Part shown: positions 21,471 through 33,496 of the stretch, piece after piece | How positions within the stretch are numbered: position 1 is the stretch's first letter | Layout: each line of letters starts with the position of its first letter | Source: Gnetum montanum | Lineage: Eukaryota > Streptophyta > Gnetopsida > Gnetales > Gnetaceae | Reading direction: 5' to 3' | DNA: 64,000 nt | Assembly: GCA_015680685.1 (NCBI GenBank) | Contig: MNCI01004315.1 | Coordinates: 1-64,000 of the forward strand | Made by a program: the position numbers and the translations under genes | Notes under the pieces: generated by a model | Told to the model about the DNA's origin: nothing | The model's database searches: none | What the model saw: only the letters and a program-made list of their open reading frames with translations

Positions 21471-23354
21471 CATAGATGGTGTTGAACATTCTAGATATAA
21501 GAAAATGTTACCTTGTAAGTATCTCCATCTAAACTATTCATCCTGATGGAAAATAAATGTGACACTAACATCAACATTGTGATAGATAAGCTAGGTTGCA
21601 ATGAAATTTGTGATGTAACATTTGCTACTTAGGAACAATATTGATACAACCACCAGTGCTATTCTTACTCTATCAACTCACATTTTATCTATGCTTAAAT
21701 CTTGAATATACAAAAATGGTGTACAACCTTCTAAACCTAGTTAAATAAGGAAGAAATATTAAAACATGCAAATTTTTTTCATGTAGAACTTAGGACTACC
21801 ATTGTACCATAGGCATAGTATAGGATGCAGTTGACATTATAGTGCTTTTGTTAAGTATTAGCTCTTGGAACTTAAAGCTATTGATACTTGTTAAAATTTT
21901 TTCCTTTGATTGAAACACTTGTTTGTCTAAAAGGTGTTATAATCTCTTATTTTTAATGTTCTTTGTCCATCAAGTTTGAGGAGGAAAGTATGATGCATTA
22001 CTTAGTAAGTTACTAGGATCATTTACTCATTAGCTTGTAAGTTTGAAGAGACTAATACTTTTTGATGGTTGCCAAGTTTACGAATTGGACCAAGGGTCTT
22101 TTACTATGTAAGTTATTCTAGTAGCAAACTTATGAACTATTTAGGTAGTTGGGTAAGGGTTACTATAGAATGGTGTTATATCAAATGGTACATTAAGATG
22201 GAAGACATGAGGCACACTAGCTAAGATGGAAGACCTAATGTCTATTGAGATAACATCATTCCTATAATAGTTCTAATATTTCGTATTTCATTGGATTGGT
22301 AAAAACATCATGAAAATGAGGGTCGCTCCATTAGGTTGGTAATATTTTAAATTAATTAATGGATCACCTTGTACAAACTTTTGTGGTTATAGCATTGGTC
22401 CCATCATATTCATTCTCATTTCCAATGGACTCAAGAGTTATGGTTATGTACTATAGTAGTTCTAACTTTTTCCTACATGTGCCTCCTTTAGATAAGTCAT
22501 AGTCAATTTGATTTCGTTGGGAGAATGACAATGATAATGCCTCATGCAAATAAGTTAAGTGATGAAAAAACCAAGAATTAAGGCTTGCTGCGGTGAAGTT
22601 AGGAAGAGAATTATTATTTTATGATCATAATGTAATTTTCCTTATGAAAATTAGGTAACATTGATTTGGATATGTGTCATTTGTAATTTGAGTTATAAAC
22701 TTGTTATATGGTGGAATCTAGTATTTAAGTTTCTAGTACAACTCTAACGAATATATTGTGTACTTCATTTTGTGGATAGTTTAAATGTATTTCATGTTTA
22801 AATATTTAGGTTATGATACTCTTTATGGTTTTCATGCTTCATTTGAATAATGTGATAATTCTAATTTGGCAAAAAATTCTAAGTTACAAGGATGTGACAT
22901 ATAAATACCCCCACAATTTGTATCCTTAAGTACATCTAAGAAAAAAGAGGAAGAACTACGAAGAAGGGAAAGGAAGCATAAGGTCTTAAAGTGTGTAAGG
23001 AAGGAAAAGAGTTCTACATCAAGACCTTGAGATTTTGGTAAGTCTAATTTCTAACCTTATTATATAATGTAACTTATAATAGTTATATGTGTGTATGTAT
23101 TAGAAGTTGTATAGCATAGTATGGCTTTACATGTATAATGATGTTATATTTTTGTTGTAAGAAGACTATAGTCACTCTATTGGTTTGTCTAATTGCAAGG
23201 GTTAAAAGCATTACTTATATTGTATTTCTTTATTATATAATTTTAGTTTTCTAATAAGATAAATATGAGCATTATAATTATCATGTTCTCCCTTAAACTT
23301 CATTCGTCAAAGTTCAAGGAAGAATATTAATAATAATCACTGCATGATTATAGG
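21471..23354. other. AT-rich spacer with a possible unrelated LTR start
   Basis: No coding frame is supported. GTTTGAGGAGGAAAGTA at 21974-21990 followed by TGATGCATTAC looks like a polypurine tract plus LTR start of a different family. A TATA-like ACATATAAATACCCCC lies near 22898, 900 bp downstream, with a purine-rich leader. No matching LTR end or second copy was found, so this stays a suggestion. Confidence 0.3.
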
Positions 23355-25225
23355 TAAATCCATGCTCTACCTCACCCATACCCACCTCACTGTCCGCAAC
23401 AAGGTCATCTAGATTTTGGGGATTCTACTAGGGGCCATGGAGGACATGTACCTGGGCATCCTCATGCATAATTGGCACCGACAATGAACCTGGCATACAC
23501 TCGTGATGAACCTCCAAAAGTGCACGATGCACTGGGCAAATAGGTTCTTGTCCCGAAAAGGGAAAATCGTGCAGGAATCAACAGTGTTGGCCACCACGGC
23601 AAGATTCACGGTGTCCATGGCCACCCCGCCTTCCAAAGTTATGCAGAAAATCAACGTGATAATTAGGAATTTTGTATGGTCAGGGGGCAAGGGTGGGCCG
23701 AAAATGCATTTGGTGTCTTGGGACCTGACCGTGCACCCTTGTCTGGCGGGGGTTGTTGGCATTCTACCGTTTGCAGTGGAAGCTACAATGGGCAGGCAGT
23801 AGCTTCTTCATCGATTTTCCCCGACATCAGAAGACTGCCCCCAATGGGTGCAGATTCTGCTGCGAAAGTATCGTCCCTAGGTGGCAGCTGGGTTGGATTC
23901 CCTGGTGTGGTGCCAACTTTGCACCACATAAGCATGCTCACAACTGAAAACGAGGTCACCCTACACCCCCGGCTGCTGCTCCAGTGTCAATTCCTAGTAG
24001 ACCTCTGATGGATGTGAATGTGGAAATGCCTCTTACAAGAAAAAATCAAGACCTTCAAGTGGCTAATCCTACACCAAGTGCTCCCTGTTTGCGCACGGCT
24101 AAGGGCATGTGGCATGCTCATTAGTACCACCTGCCTGATGTGCAATCAGTACACAGAGATGCTCCACCACTTCACACATGGTTGCCACGTGGTCAAGCAC
24201 TTATAGCCTATGGTCAGCCTCCCCCCACTCGACTACTCTGGCAACTCACCGATGTTGGTAGCACCGTGGATCCTCTGGCGCACCAAAAATGAGCAGTCTT
24301 TAATGGAATGGATCTACCCCCACCTGCCACACTAGCTTACCAATTTTGTAAACTCTGGGGTGAAATTACTATTGTCATGGGTACGCATGCTTTCCTCGAG
24401 CCACCCGCTACTGAAATTCAACAGCAACCGGAGCTCTGGTATTAGGTTACGTGGATGGGGTGGACCACAGTGCTACAACACATCGCAGCTGACCCGGAGC
24501 TGGATGTCCAACCATTTTACACGAACTAGAGTGGGGAGGTCACCATGTTCTGTGGGCACCAGATTTGGATGACCGTCGAGGCTTTGGCTATGGCAATTGG
24601 TGCATCCACAATGAGGGACCAGATTCCCCTGGTCGCGGGGTCCCAGGCTATGGTGGCCAATTTCTTCCATGCTCACATTCCCCAGACGGCCAGCAGACAC
24701 ATTTGGGGTACAACCCTCCAGCCCCCGTGGCACAAACTCAATGGGGTACACTTTTTGTTCCTCCAAAGAATGCATGCCGAGACTCCCGTCAACCTCCCAC
24801 ACTTCCTCTGGGCATCTCTGAAATGGCGGTGCCCTGGTAGACACCCTAGGGTAATCTCCGCCCTCTAGCAGGTTGGTACCTTGATCCCACTACTTCGACC
24901 GTAGCCTCAACCGGCGCAAGTGTATCAACAGAGGCGGTAGTGGCCCAGTTCCTAGGCGAGGGGTACCGTGGTCTCAGATGGGACCTCGATTATGCCCCCC
25001 AAGGACCCTCAAGATACTGAAGGCATGCAAGACGGGCAGGGACAGGTCCTACGTAGTGATGCATCAACTGCAAATGATGGAGCCAAAGACAACACCGGGG
25101 GGCAACTTCTTGACATTCCGTTGCTCCCCTCGCAATCATACAACTAGATAGTACTCTGGATCGAAAACGTTATCAAAGATCACATGACAGGCATTGCCTA
25201 GATAATTGAGAAAAATAGATGTCCC
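23355..25225 (+). pseudogene. LINE ORF2 C-terminal part with an extra domain
   Basis: Begins after the RT catalytic core, in the thumb/connection region, then the zf-RVT segment (24018-24206: IKTFKWLILHQVLPVC, then MLISTTCLMCNQYTEMLHHF), which normally ends plant L1 ORF2. Here an almost open frame continues for about 170 codons (24350-24868), interrupted only by TAG codons. It contains EVTMFCGHQIWMTVEALAMA and later HKLNGVHFLFLQRMHAETPV plus NLPHFLWASLKW. The pattern resembles the Transposase_32-like domain of the LTR elements (V-G-hydrophobic start; long helix; inLP block). That similarity is by eye only. The tail ends with GIA-stop-IIEKN, matching DIAQIIEEN of the other LINE. The copy cannot be functional. 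Confidence 0.55.
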
Positions 25226-25409
25226 AAGGGAGCTAGTTCCAGGACTCCAAACCTCCGAAGAAAGTCGGGGCTCCAACCACAACCNGGTTTGCAGGAGATC
25301 GAGGGTTGGGGGCCACGGTTGGTGTGGGGCCAACAGCTCTGGCCTGCACTGTACTGATGTATAGCCTTCTTTTTCATAATACAATTCACTCAATTTTTTC
25401 CAAAAAAAA
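23355..25409 (+). mobile_element. 5'-truncated L1-type LINE (copy 2)
   Basis: GC-rich block in AT-rich surroundings. It starts inside ORF2, at the place equivalent to 41347 of the LINE at 37783, and ends TTTTTTCC plus a short A-run at 25402-25409. The first 350 bp align closely with the other copy (YLGILMHNWHRQ against YLGIPMHNWHRQ; IIRNFVWSGGKGGPKMHL against FVWSGGKGGKKMHL). The 3' UTR differs, so the two belong to related but distinct subfamilies. The A-tail abuts the solo LTR at 25410. No convincing target duplication was found. A single N lies at 25285. Confidence 0.8.
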
Positions 25410-26255
25410 TAATGAATCATTCCTTCATGTAAGTTCATTTTCTTACTATATATATGTGTCGTTTATTATCTAAGAACTATATCACGATGATTCCTTGTGT
25501 ATGTAGGTAGCTAGGATTATGGCCTCTAGTTTTGTCATAGCATAACAAAGCTCTTGCAGTTTTTCTTCCCTAGAGTTAAAATATTTTCCTAAGTGCTTAT
25601 AATAGGAGTTATTAAGTGTATGGATCTTTATTCGAGCATTATTGTACCTGAGCATGGCAATGTGTGTGGTAATAAAGACAAGATTTTTGATAAACCTTGC
25701 AGCACTTTAACTAGATTAAATATTTTATTTATCCATTTAATGTTTTATGTAATTTTATTTAATGATTTCAAGTAGTTAAGATAAATTAAGGTAAGTTAAA
25801 TTAGCTAGGCTAAATAGCAATTAATTAAGCACATAAGTACAACTACTTTGAGCATGCACATGATGCTTGGTAATCCTGACAATGCTGAACATTTGTTAAT
25901 CCATCAATGTCATACATGTTCAGGATGTGTACAAAAAGTGGGATTGGATACTTATGTTAGGATTAGTTAGAGATTAATTAGTTAGATTAAATTAGCCATT
26001 AAAATTATTTTATTCCTTTATTTTAAGCACCAAGAACATAAAACATAAAAAATGATAAACATTAGATGCCTCAATTGCACTTAACTATACCTTTGCATTT
26101 CACAAGTGTAATTGGGAAGACAATGATTGTAACAATTAGATGTTACTTCCTAGAACCAGTTTACTTAAAGACTTAAGGTCTATGGAATTTCATTGGATCA
26201 TGTGTGAATGGTTGTGATTCATATGGTTGAGAATAGTGGTATTCTCTGCTCATCA
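25410..26255 (+). repeat. Solo or orphan LTR of the TGATGA...TCATCA group
   Basis: 846 bp from TAATGAATCATTCC to CTGCTCATCA, the same length class as the element B LTR. Internal landmarks are colinear: AACAAAGCTCTTGCAG (element C has AACGAAGCTCTGGCAG), AATAAAGACAAGATT, and the end segment ATTGGATCATGTGTGAA...CATATGGTTGAG. No PBS follows 26255 and no second LTR lies nearby, so it is a solo LTR or a remnant. The GATATC array is not recognisable. It abuts the LINE A-tail on the left. Confidence 0.65.
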
Positions 26256-26692
26256 ATGATAAAGACAAAGATTGACTTTTTCACACTATAGCATTTTGAC
26301 TCAAAATAGATTTACACTTTGTGCATTTTTTTTTCATTGCAAATTAATAGGTAGCTTTCTATAATGTTTCTAATTTATTTTTTGTTCCATTAATAAAAGC
26401 AAGATGAGTATAGTGATATCTCAAGTACTAACCTCAATTAACTTAGTTGCTTAGTAACTAATCAACTAGGTTCATCTAGTAGTGGATTAGTTTGGTTGCC
26501 TAGCAATTAATGCATTAATCTAGGAGAGTGATGATGGGTTGATGGAGTGGATGTTCATCACTATAGAATTTTATATCACCTGTACCATTAGTTAGTTCTA
26601 GCTTAGCCTAAGTTATATTCTTAGAAACTTTCTATTGTTATTCAACATAAACCAAACAACATTATTGATTTTATGGGGGTAGAGGGAGGAAG
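26256..26692. other. AT-rich spacer, nothing recognised
   Basis: About 430 bp without coding or RNA signal. It ends in the purine run AGAGGGAGGAAG that commonly adjoins minus-strand SINE tails in this window. Confidence 0.35.
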
Positions 26693-26842
26693 TGTTGGAA
26701 CTGTAAAATAATTGTAATATAGGTACACCCCAAGATATATAGTCTAATTAGAACTTTATAACTTAGCATCGCCCACTAGAATTGATCTCATAACTTGAAT
26801 ATTTGAAATCAAGAGTCTTACCACTAGGTGAACACCTCATTG
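26693..26842 (-). mobile_element. tRNA-derived SINE copy 3
   Basis: Minus-strand copy with head AATGAGGTGTTCACCTAGTGG (A box) and tail GTTCCAACACTTCCTCCCTC. The middle matches the family consensus, with diverged B-box bases. Confidence 0.75.
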
Positions 26843-27136
26843 ATCTTATGTCTCATTCATGTTTAACCATATGTCATGAGCTTACTACAAACAGAAGTGG
26901 GAATAAAACAACCTATAATTTACACATACTACTCCCAGACATTTAGGCTATATTATCCATGGATTATGATAAGGTCTACATGTATGCTTATAGACTTATA
27001 TGATTGGACATGTGACATATTTGATGCTCATCAAATGGTTTGGTAAATTACCTTAACAATGACTTATTAGGTTTGTTGTAAGATTTTTGGCAACTAAACA
27101 CTAGATTATAGGTTTGATTATAGTTGGCAATGTAAT

Positions 27137-27284
27137 AATGAGGTGTTAGCGTAGTGGTAAGACTCTTGATTTGAAAGCTTCATGTCATGGGTTTGATTTT
27201 GGTGGGCAATGTTGAGTTATAAAGTTCTAACTAAATTAAATATCTTGGGGTGTACCTATATTACAATTATTGCAAGGTTCTAAC
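27137..27284 (+). mobile_element. tRNA-derived SINE copy 4
   Basis: Plus-strand near-full copy starting AATGAGGTGTTAGCG, with A box TAGCGTAGTGGTAAG and a mutated B box GGTTTGATTTT. It ends GGTTCTAACA. About 300 bp from copy 3, in the opposite orientation. Confidence 0.8.
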
Positions 27285-28209
27285 ATTATCACAATTATTC
27301 TTCCCAACCTCTAATGGGCTAATCATAGTGAGCAATGTTTTGTTTAGTTTGTTAGTTTGATTGTTTTTAGATAAGGAAACTTGAGGCTAATTCCTGAACC
27401 CCTACCTACATAGTAGGGTAGACATAACATTACTATTACTATACTATTACCACACTCATAAGTAGAGATGACATTAATTTTGAATAATAAACATTTTGTA
27501 AAAAGAATTATGAAATTAGTATGGTCCACTAGGTCCAAGAGTATTATAGTGGACATAAGTAAAAATTTAGTTTTAATTCAATATAGGGGAGCTTTCACTT
27601 CCATTAGAAATAATAAGAAGATTAATAAAGCACAAGGTTGGATGATACCTTGACATGATGGATAAATCTTATTCTTTGTTGTGATTAAGAAATTTTGCAC
27701 ATTGTTAGAACATATTGCATTGGTCAATTGATTAGAGCATACAACTTATGTTTTTTCAAGTCATAGGTTTTATTTGATAGGTATACTAATCTAACACCTT
27801 ATTATGTTTTGCTTTAGTTCTATGAAAGTCTCATGTTTGCCATATGTCCAAAGGGTACATTTAATCATCTAGGTTCACTTCTATAAATCTTGGGGTGTAC
27901 CTATGTTTCACTTATTTTGGGTTCCAACACGCCCCATCTAGGTTCACTTCTCCATTTCAAATCCTTTTGGTAATTGAAAAGCAATGCAAATTTTGTTTTG
28001 TAAGGTTGTACACATAAGTAGACAATCCTAAAACTGGAAAGTTTTTTCTTGCCATACATTTTTTTGCAATTTTAGTGAATATTAAGCTTGTGATGTCTGC
28101 TAAATTTCCTTTGCTCATTATTAATTTCTTTTGATAAGCCAACACTCTTTTCCTACTAGACATGGTAGGACAAAATAAATTTCGGATATATATAGATATA
28201 TATGTAGTT
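27285..28209. other. Spacer with a SINE 3'-end fragment
   Basis: Mostly AT-rich without coding support. Positions 27886-27930 contain the SINE tail (CTTGGGGTGTACCTATGTTT then GGGTTCCAACAC) without its head. Short frames at 27344-27653 and 27957-28163 show no family features. Confidence 0.45.
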
Positions 28210-28460
28210 TATAGAAAGCCTTCCAAATCAACCATCTAATCATAGTTTTCCTTCTTTTTTGTATCCAGAGAATGTTGTGAATGGGATTTTGAATTCCTCC
28301 ACTGTGCAAACCACAAAGGGACGAGAACAAAGAACAAAACAAAACCTAACATTTTAATAGGTAAGCCAATTCAGAATGAAAAAAACAAAAGCCATGTAAC
28401 ACAAGTGTTGTTGAAACAGTCATGTTTCTTTCATGGGTAATTCTTCGTCGGCTTGTCAAT
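28210..28460. repeat. Dispersed duplication shared with 51415-51665
   Basis: About 250 bp align with 51415-51665 in the same orientation. Anchors are CAACCATCTAATCATAG, GAGAACAAAGAACAAAACAA and TTTTAATAGGTAAGCCAA. Similarity is lost after GGGTAATTCTT on both sides. A second match resumes at 32365-32400 and 51770-51805 (ATAGATATTTATGAATTTGA). This suggests the two loci derive from one duplicated segment, with 28.46-32.36 kb absent from the other copy. Confidence 0.65.
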
Positions 28461-28815
28461 GAAAACACAAACCCACGTCCACAGCACGAGCCATGAACGT
28501 TGAAAATCATCCAACAATAAAGTTAACGTTTTTGTCCAACACACGGAACAGACGTAATAAAAATCCCCTGTAAATGAGGAATTGAAGAACCACAGCCCAG
28601 GCAAATAACCAGAGATTTCGTAAAAAGAGGATGAGCTTCTGGAAATCAGCCGACCCAAACGTTATCTTATTCTTGCTTCATCATCATCATCATCTACAAT
28701 TCACAGTCAACAAACTGAGTCCAGATTTTGGACATGCCGGTTCAATGAACTGAAACTGGCATGATAAATAGGTCCTCCATTGAGGCTTCGTTTAATGCAA
28801 TGAAATGAAATCATC

Positions 28816-29208
28816 ATGGGGCTTTTGATAACGAAGCTCCGGAGCCAACATCTACGGCGGCAGCAGAAGCAGCTCTTCAATGAAGATTGCCATGATCGCA
28901 GAAAGGCAAAGGCCGTGGCTGAAGAAGCTATTCATAAGAATTCTGTGCTTCGTGGCCTTTTGGAAAGCGGAAGGGCTGTGGTACTATCAACAGAAAAGGT
29001 TCCACATGATTTTCCACACATTCGACTAAGGCTTCTCATTAACAGAGCCGATCTACATCGTATGATATCTTCTTCTTCTTCTTGTTCTGGTTCTGGTTCT
29101 GCTCCTGCTTCTCAAAAAAAGTTAAAAGCGTCTTCTTTCTCTTCTTTTCATCCAGCATACGGCCTGCCTGTTGTTCCAGAGTTATCTCCTGTTTCTGTGA
29201 TCTATTAG
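28816..29208 (+). CDS. Small plant protein of unknown function, 130 aa
   Basis: The only intact frame outside the retroelements with gene-like properties. The ATG context is ATCATGG (A at -3, G at +4), a good plant start. The frame is visibly more GC-rich than its flanks. The product starts MGLLITKLRSQHLRRQQKQL, has a basic helical N-terminal half (RRKAKAVAEEAIHKNSVLRG, then LLESGRAVVL) and then a Ser-rich linker (SSSSSCSGSGSAPAS) before a Pro-containing end, ELSPVSVIY-stop. No signal peptide, membrane segment or known domain is recognised. A TATA-like GATAAATAGG lies near 28762. The 5' leader contains a CAT repeat near 28680. It might be a single-exon gene or the first exon of one. A minus-strand frame over 29039-29464 overlaps its end, but that frame looks like a shadow. 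Confidence 0.5.
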   Translation: MGLLITKLRSQHLRRQQKQLFNEDCHDRRKAKAVAEEAIHKNSVLRGLLESGRAVVLSTEKVPHDFPHIRLRLLINRADLHRMISSSSSCSGSGSAPASQKKLKASSFSSFHPAYGLPVVPELSPVSVIY

Positions 29209-30707
29209 ATAGGAATATAACATTAGTGATATGTGGCCTGTAAATTATAAGGTTCCGTGTGTTCTGACTGTCATGGTTAGCTTTCCATGTGCTTTTTTTA
29301 TTACATCTCTTGTCATGGTTCTGAGTCGTCTGAAGGTAAATTATCTCAGCACGTATAAAGGTTCTTTTGGCTTTATGTAATATATATGATAGGGTTTTGC
29401 TTGGTTTTAACTTTTGAATGAAGGTTTTGAAGAGTGTCTCAAATCTAAACATTCTGTCTACCAATCAGCGTAGCCTCACAAACATCACATGAATGAATAT
29501 ATGAAAGATGAACAGCAGTATTAAAGAAATTTGAAAAGCTGAAATTCCGCATGGTAATGATTATACGCATGGTTCTATTTATTTATTCTTGCTGCACATC
29601 TAAATTTTCAGGCACATAGACTTTGAATATGCCAGAATTAGTGGGTTAGTAAAGGTTCAGCTGTTGGATTTAATGATTATTTAAACCTGAGGGTTATATT
29701 GGACCACTAATCGGACACCTTGGCGACCGGGGGGATTTTAGCTAAAAGTTGAGCTTTATTTAATAGAATACAAATTTAATTGCAATTCCAAATTCAAAAC
29801 CTCTACATTAAGAATAAATTCGTAAGTTATTTAAATGTTTAATACATATTAATTATTTTTCTTTCGATGTCGGTAGCAATTGAGGGCACCATGTAAGGTT
29901 TGCGTAGAAGAAGATCGTGTCTTCGAGACTTATTATTTTTTGGCCCAACAAAACAATTCGGCAGCGTGCGGCAGATTTCATTAATTTTTTTTTATAACTT
30001 AGATAAACAGAAAATGCTATTGTCTGACTGTTTTGCATTCAAAATAACATGTTTAAATCAAAAACTTTACGGTTTGAATTCTGTGAGATAGAGAAAGGGT
30101 GACTGTAAGACTGTAAGTGAAATCACTTCACTTCACAATTAACCGAAAGTCCGTAGATTCCGCGAAACTACCGGATTTCATTAAATGAACTAATTAATAC
30201 CGGCTGGAGATCCACAGTTTAAAAATCAATGGCACAACAGGAAGGTGATTCTTGTGGGTACGTATGGTATCTTGACAAAAATTTAGTTTCGAGGAAACTG
30301 GCATGGAAAGCTTTTAAAGCTATGCACCAAAGATACGCGTTTTGCTGATGCAAGGTGCGTTGAGAACGCAGTCGCCCACAAAATGCATTGAAAACGAAAA
30401 AAATCAGTGGTTACATCTTTAAAGCCGTCTAGGTTCAAAACTGTGAGCCTCAATCTCATAGTTTCCTGCTTGAACTTTGATATATGTTTATATTTTAACT
30501 TATAAAACTTCACAGTTCTACTAGTTTCTGCTCAACTACAACACCTGTTGTTCTAAAGCTGTGGCTAGAATTCAAGCTGCCATGGAAAACACCGTGGATC
30601 CATGTTTTTCAATGGTCACGGAAAAGAACCCTAAGACAATTCCATACCCAAGGCCACCTTAAGACTATGCATCAAAAGAATTCGTAGAAGTGAGGAAGCC
30701 AGGAATC

Positions 30708-30827
30708 GAGGATTCGTGATTCTGAACGTGTTGGGATAATGGAGGATTCGCGATTCTGAACGTGTTTGGGTACGTGTGCCTCAAGAAAAAGTTGCGTCCG
30801 GTGTGTGCCTCAAGAAAAAGTTGCGTC
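30708..30827. repeat. Two adjacent tandem duplications
   Basis: A 27-bp unit at 30708-30734 (GAGGATTCGTGATTCTGAAC...) is repeated at 30742-30768 with one change. Directly after, a 25-bp unit at 30774-30798 (GTGTGCCTCAAGAAAAAGTT...) is repeated exactly at 30803-30827. Confidence 0.9.
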
Positions 30828-31618
30828 GGGTTTGTAGCCGGGGAAATGATAGAGAAAATTTAAATATATTAGTTTTTTAAAAAAATTAAAATCTCATATA
30901 TCATAAATAGACATTGTAAAATATAGAACAAGTAGAATGTAAATCCAAAATATTGTTAATGCTTAAAAATTGCACAGAAGATTGCAATATCACAATCAAA
31001 CTGAAGCAAGAAAATTTGTAAAGGTATGGAGAGCATTGAATCCATTTCCTTAGTCAGAAGCCATAATTTGGCCAAACATATAATTTTTGAAACAACCAAA
31101 ATGACAGCAATAAAATGAAACCCTTTTGTTACTCAATCCAATATTTCCAAAAATGAAATTAAGCCTCAAGCCTCAACCAAAGTTATAATAAATCAGGTCT
31201 GCCAATACTTTTGTTCAACCACTACTTGTGGGTACCACCCTAGGGACTACCTGTGAGTAGTGCATTATAAGAAGCCACGTTAAAGATGACTGCATTATAA
31301 GAAGCCACAACTTAACTAAACTAGGCACATGTCCCTGGTGACTCACCTCACCTACAATGATCCAAAACCTTTTTGGAAAATCAGCACTAGCCATGATGAA
31401 GGGGGAGGTAAAAACAGAGCACCATGAGGTTAGCCTTCTCTCTACTTTCCCATTGCGAATTTAATGAGGTTTGCGAATTTAATGAGGTTCTGTACGCGCT
31501 CCCGAATCCGACACGAACAGTTCCTCAAAATTTATCCGGAATCCCGAATCTCGGGTGCATAGCCTTAAGAAATCATAGAAAGAATATTCTTCTCAACATT
31601 CTCCTTAACCTAATGTCC

Positions 31619-31686
31619 CTATATATATATATATACATATATATGAATTCTCATAAAAAATGTTGATTTATATATATATATATATA
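31619..31686. repeat. AT dinucleotide microsatellites
   Basis: Two (TA)n runs (31619-31644 and 31668-31686), separated by GAATTCTCATAAAAAATG. Confidence 0.9.
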
Positions 31687-33039
31687 AATTTATAAATAAT
31701 ATAAACTTTATCTCATTTCCCTATTTTAAGATGTCTTTTAAATAACCTCATCTTCTACTGCACTGCAACTAAAACGCGTTTTCGTGTTCTTTTTACATTT
31801 CCACTTGCATGTTCTCATTTCCTTTGATGCATAGTTTTAAAGGTTTGTATGTTGTATTAACAGTTTGACTTAATTCATGAATTTTCCCAGTTTTACACCT
31901 CCACACGTATGCGCGACTGTGACAGTTTTGACTACGTCGTTGTGTGACGCTGAGGGTTAGGTTAACAAAACTGACGTGCCAGTGACGGCAAGAAAAGACA
32001 GTGACGAAATGAAAATAGACTTTGATCCTTAGTCACAATTATGCGTGTAAACCTGTCTTTTTAACATTTTTTTGTTACAATCATGAATCATGTCATGTTA
32101 ATTTGTTTGCCCACAGACGTGTGTCCGGTATCTCATTTTGGAATGAATGAAGTTGGAATTTTTCTTATCATGATGTTAAGTGTATCGGATATTCCTTCTT
32201 CTGATAAGTATGTGGAACCGACGTCAAAACCCCACGTCGTGAACAAATGAAAGCATGTACCGCAGAGCAAGATAAAAATTAAGTTCCTGTAGTAATTGCT
32301 TGACTTAATCTTTTTTTGGTCTTACAACCGCATAAACTTATGCACTTTGATTACAAGAACATGTCTTTTTTTTTATAGATATTTATGAATTTGAGTTATG
32401 CCGTTGAAGAAGAATGGTAAAAACAAAAGAAAATGAAACCTTAAAAAATAATATGATTAGTACATTGCAAAATTCCAGTGTAACCAACTATAAAAATAGG
32501 GAAGCTTGTCTATGGCTATAAGATGAAAGGGTAGTGTAGTCCTTGTAGTAAGGCACTCAACGCCCTTCCTTTATTGTTAAGCTCTTGCCACAGACTTGGC
32601 TCTTTGAGGGGTATTGGTTTGGTATAAAGCCTTGGGGGTACACTAAGAAAGTGTTTATTCAATGTGTGCATGTAGGACCTAGCCTTATTTTACAAGCACG
32701 ATGAAGTTTGTTAGAATTGGTGAACTAGAGTATTGGCTCTCTCTTATTGTTCCTCACATCTTATCTCTTAGTTTCACTAAGCGCTACCCTATCTTGTGGC
32801 CTATTTTGTATTAGGTTTGTAAATAAAGTATTATATTGCTGTAATACATTACCTATGCTAATTCAAATGAATTCTCTCTTTGAGTTACTTCATTGACGAA
32901 ATAATGGGCTTATAACATGTTAATTACATTATTGTGAAAATGATTATCCAATGAAGCTTTGAGGTCTTATATAGACAATATAATTTAATCTTTGCTTTCA
33001 CTTCCAACATCTATCTTTTAGAGTTTGTGTTAAAATGAG

Positions 33040-33200
33040 GAGGTGTTGGAACTTGAAATAAGTCAAACATAGGTACACCCTAGGATAAATAGTTTAATTT
33101 GAACTTTATATAACTTAGCATTGCCCACCGAAATCGAACCTACAACATGGAGCTTCCAAATCAAGTGTCTTTACCACTAGGATAGCACCTCATTATTAAT
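33040..33200 (-). mobile_element. tRNA-derived SINE copy 5, with 16-bp target duplication
   Basis: Minus-strand copy with a perfect 16-bp target-site duplication, TTTGTGTTAAAATGAG at 33024-33039 and 33201-33216. This proves insertion by target-primed reverse transcription. The B box reads GGTTCGATTTC on the minus strand. The 3' tail is GTTCCAACACCTC. Confidence 0.9.
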
Positions 33201-33496
33201 TTTGTGTTAAAATGAGCTAATGACTTTCTATTTGTGTTAAATTCACTTGCAAAATGTGTTTTTGTAATTATATTTCTATTGATAGTATAATTTTTTAATA
33301 TAGGGGTCATCATTTGAAATAATGGTAAGGTACTTATTCTCAAGTTATAACACAAAGGTTCAATCTTGGTTGCAACCGCTTACAAAGAAGTTGGGCTTTT
33401 ACTCATTTACTAGCCCTCTCAAGACCTTGCTTGCCGAGATGAGCATTGAGCCTCCACATGAGGACCTTATAGTATAATTGTTTAATATGTGGAGGG

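Larger units (their letters stand above)
29209..33023. other. Low-repeat intergenic region
   Basis: About 3.8 kb with more mixed composition than the rest and no retroelement homology seen apart from short matches to 51.7 kb. Frames such as 29853-30091, 30283-30513 and 31424-31666 lack motifs or codon bias. It contains small tandem duplications (30708-30827) and AT microsatellites (31619-31686). It could hold regulatory sequence or introns of the neighbouring gene. Nothing more specific is supported. Confidence 0.4.

Noticed and set aside
24473-24844. 123-codon minus-strand frame in the LINE
   Set aside because: It is antisense to the LINE ORF2 C-terminal frame, and its length is explained by the high GC content.
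23355-25409. Target-site duplication for LINE copy 2
   Set aside because: Only AATAAT-like matches were found, which are meaningless in AT-rich DNA.
25410-26255. Pairing of this LTR with element A as its 5' LTR
   Set aside because: It is in plus orientation while element A is minus, and no PBS follows.
26693-27284. Functional tRNA genes
   Set aside because: A and B boxes are present, but there is no cloverleaf, and the same 145-bp unit repeats with common tails, so these are SINEs.
29039-29464. 141-codon minus-strand frame
   Set aside because: Overlaps the better supported plus-strand gene; its Lys/Asn/Gln-rich composition reflects T-rich complement DNA.
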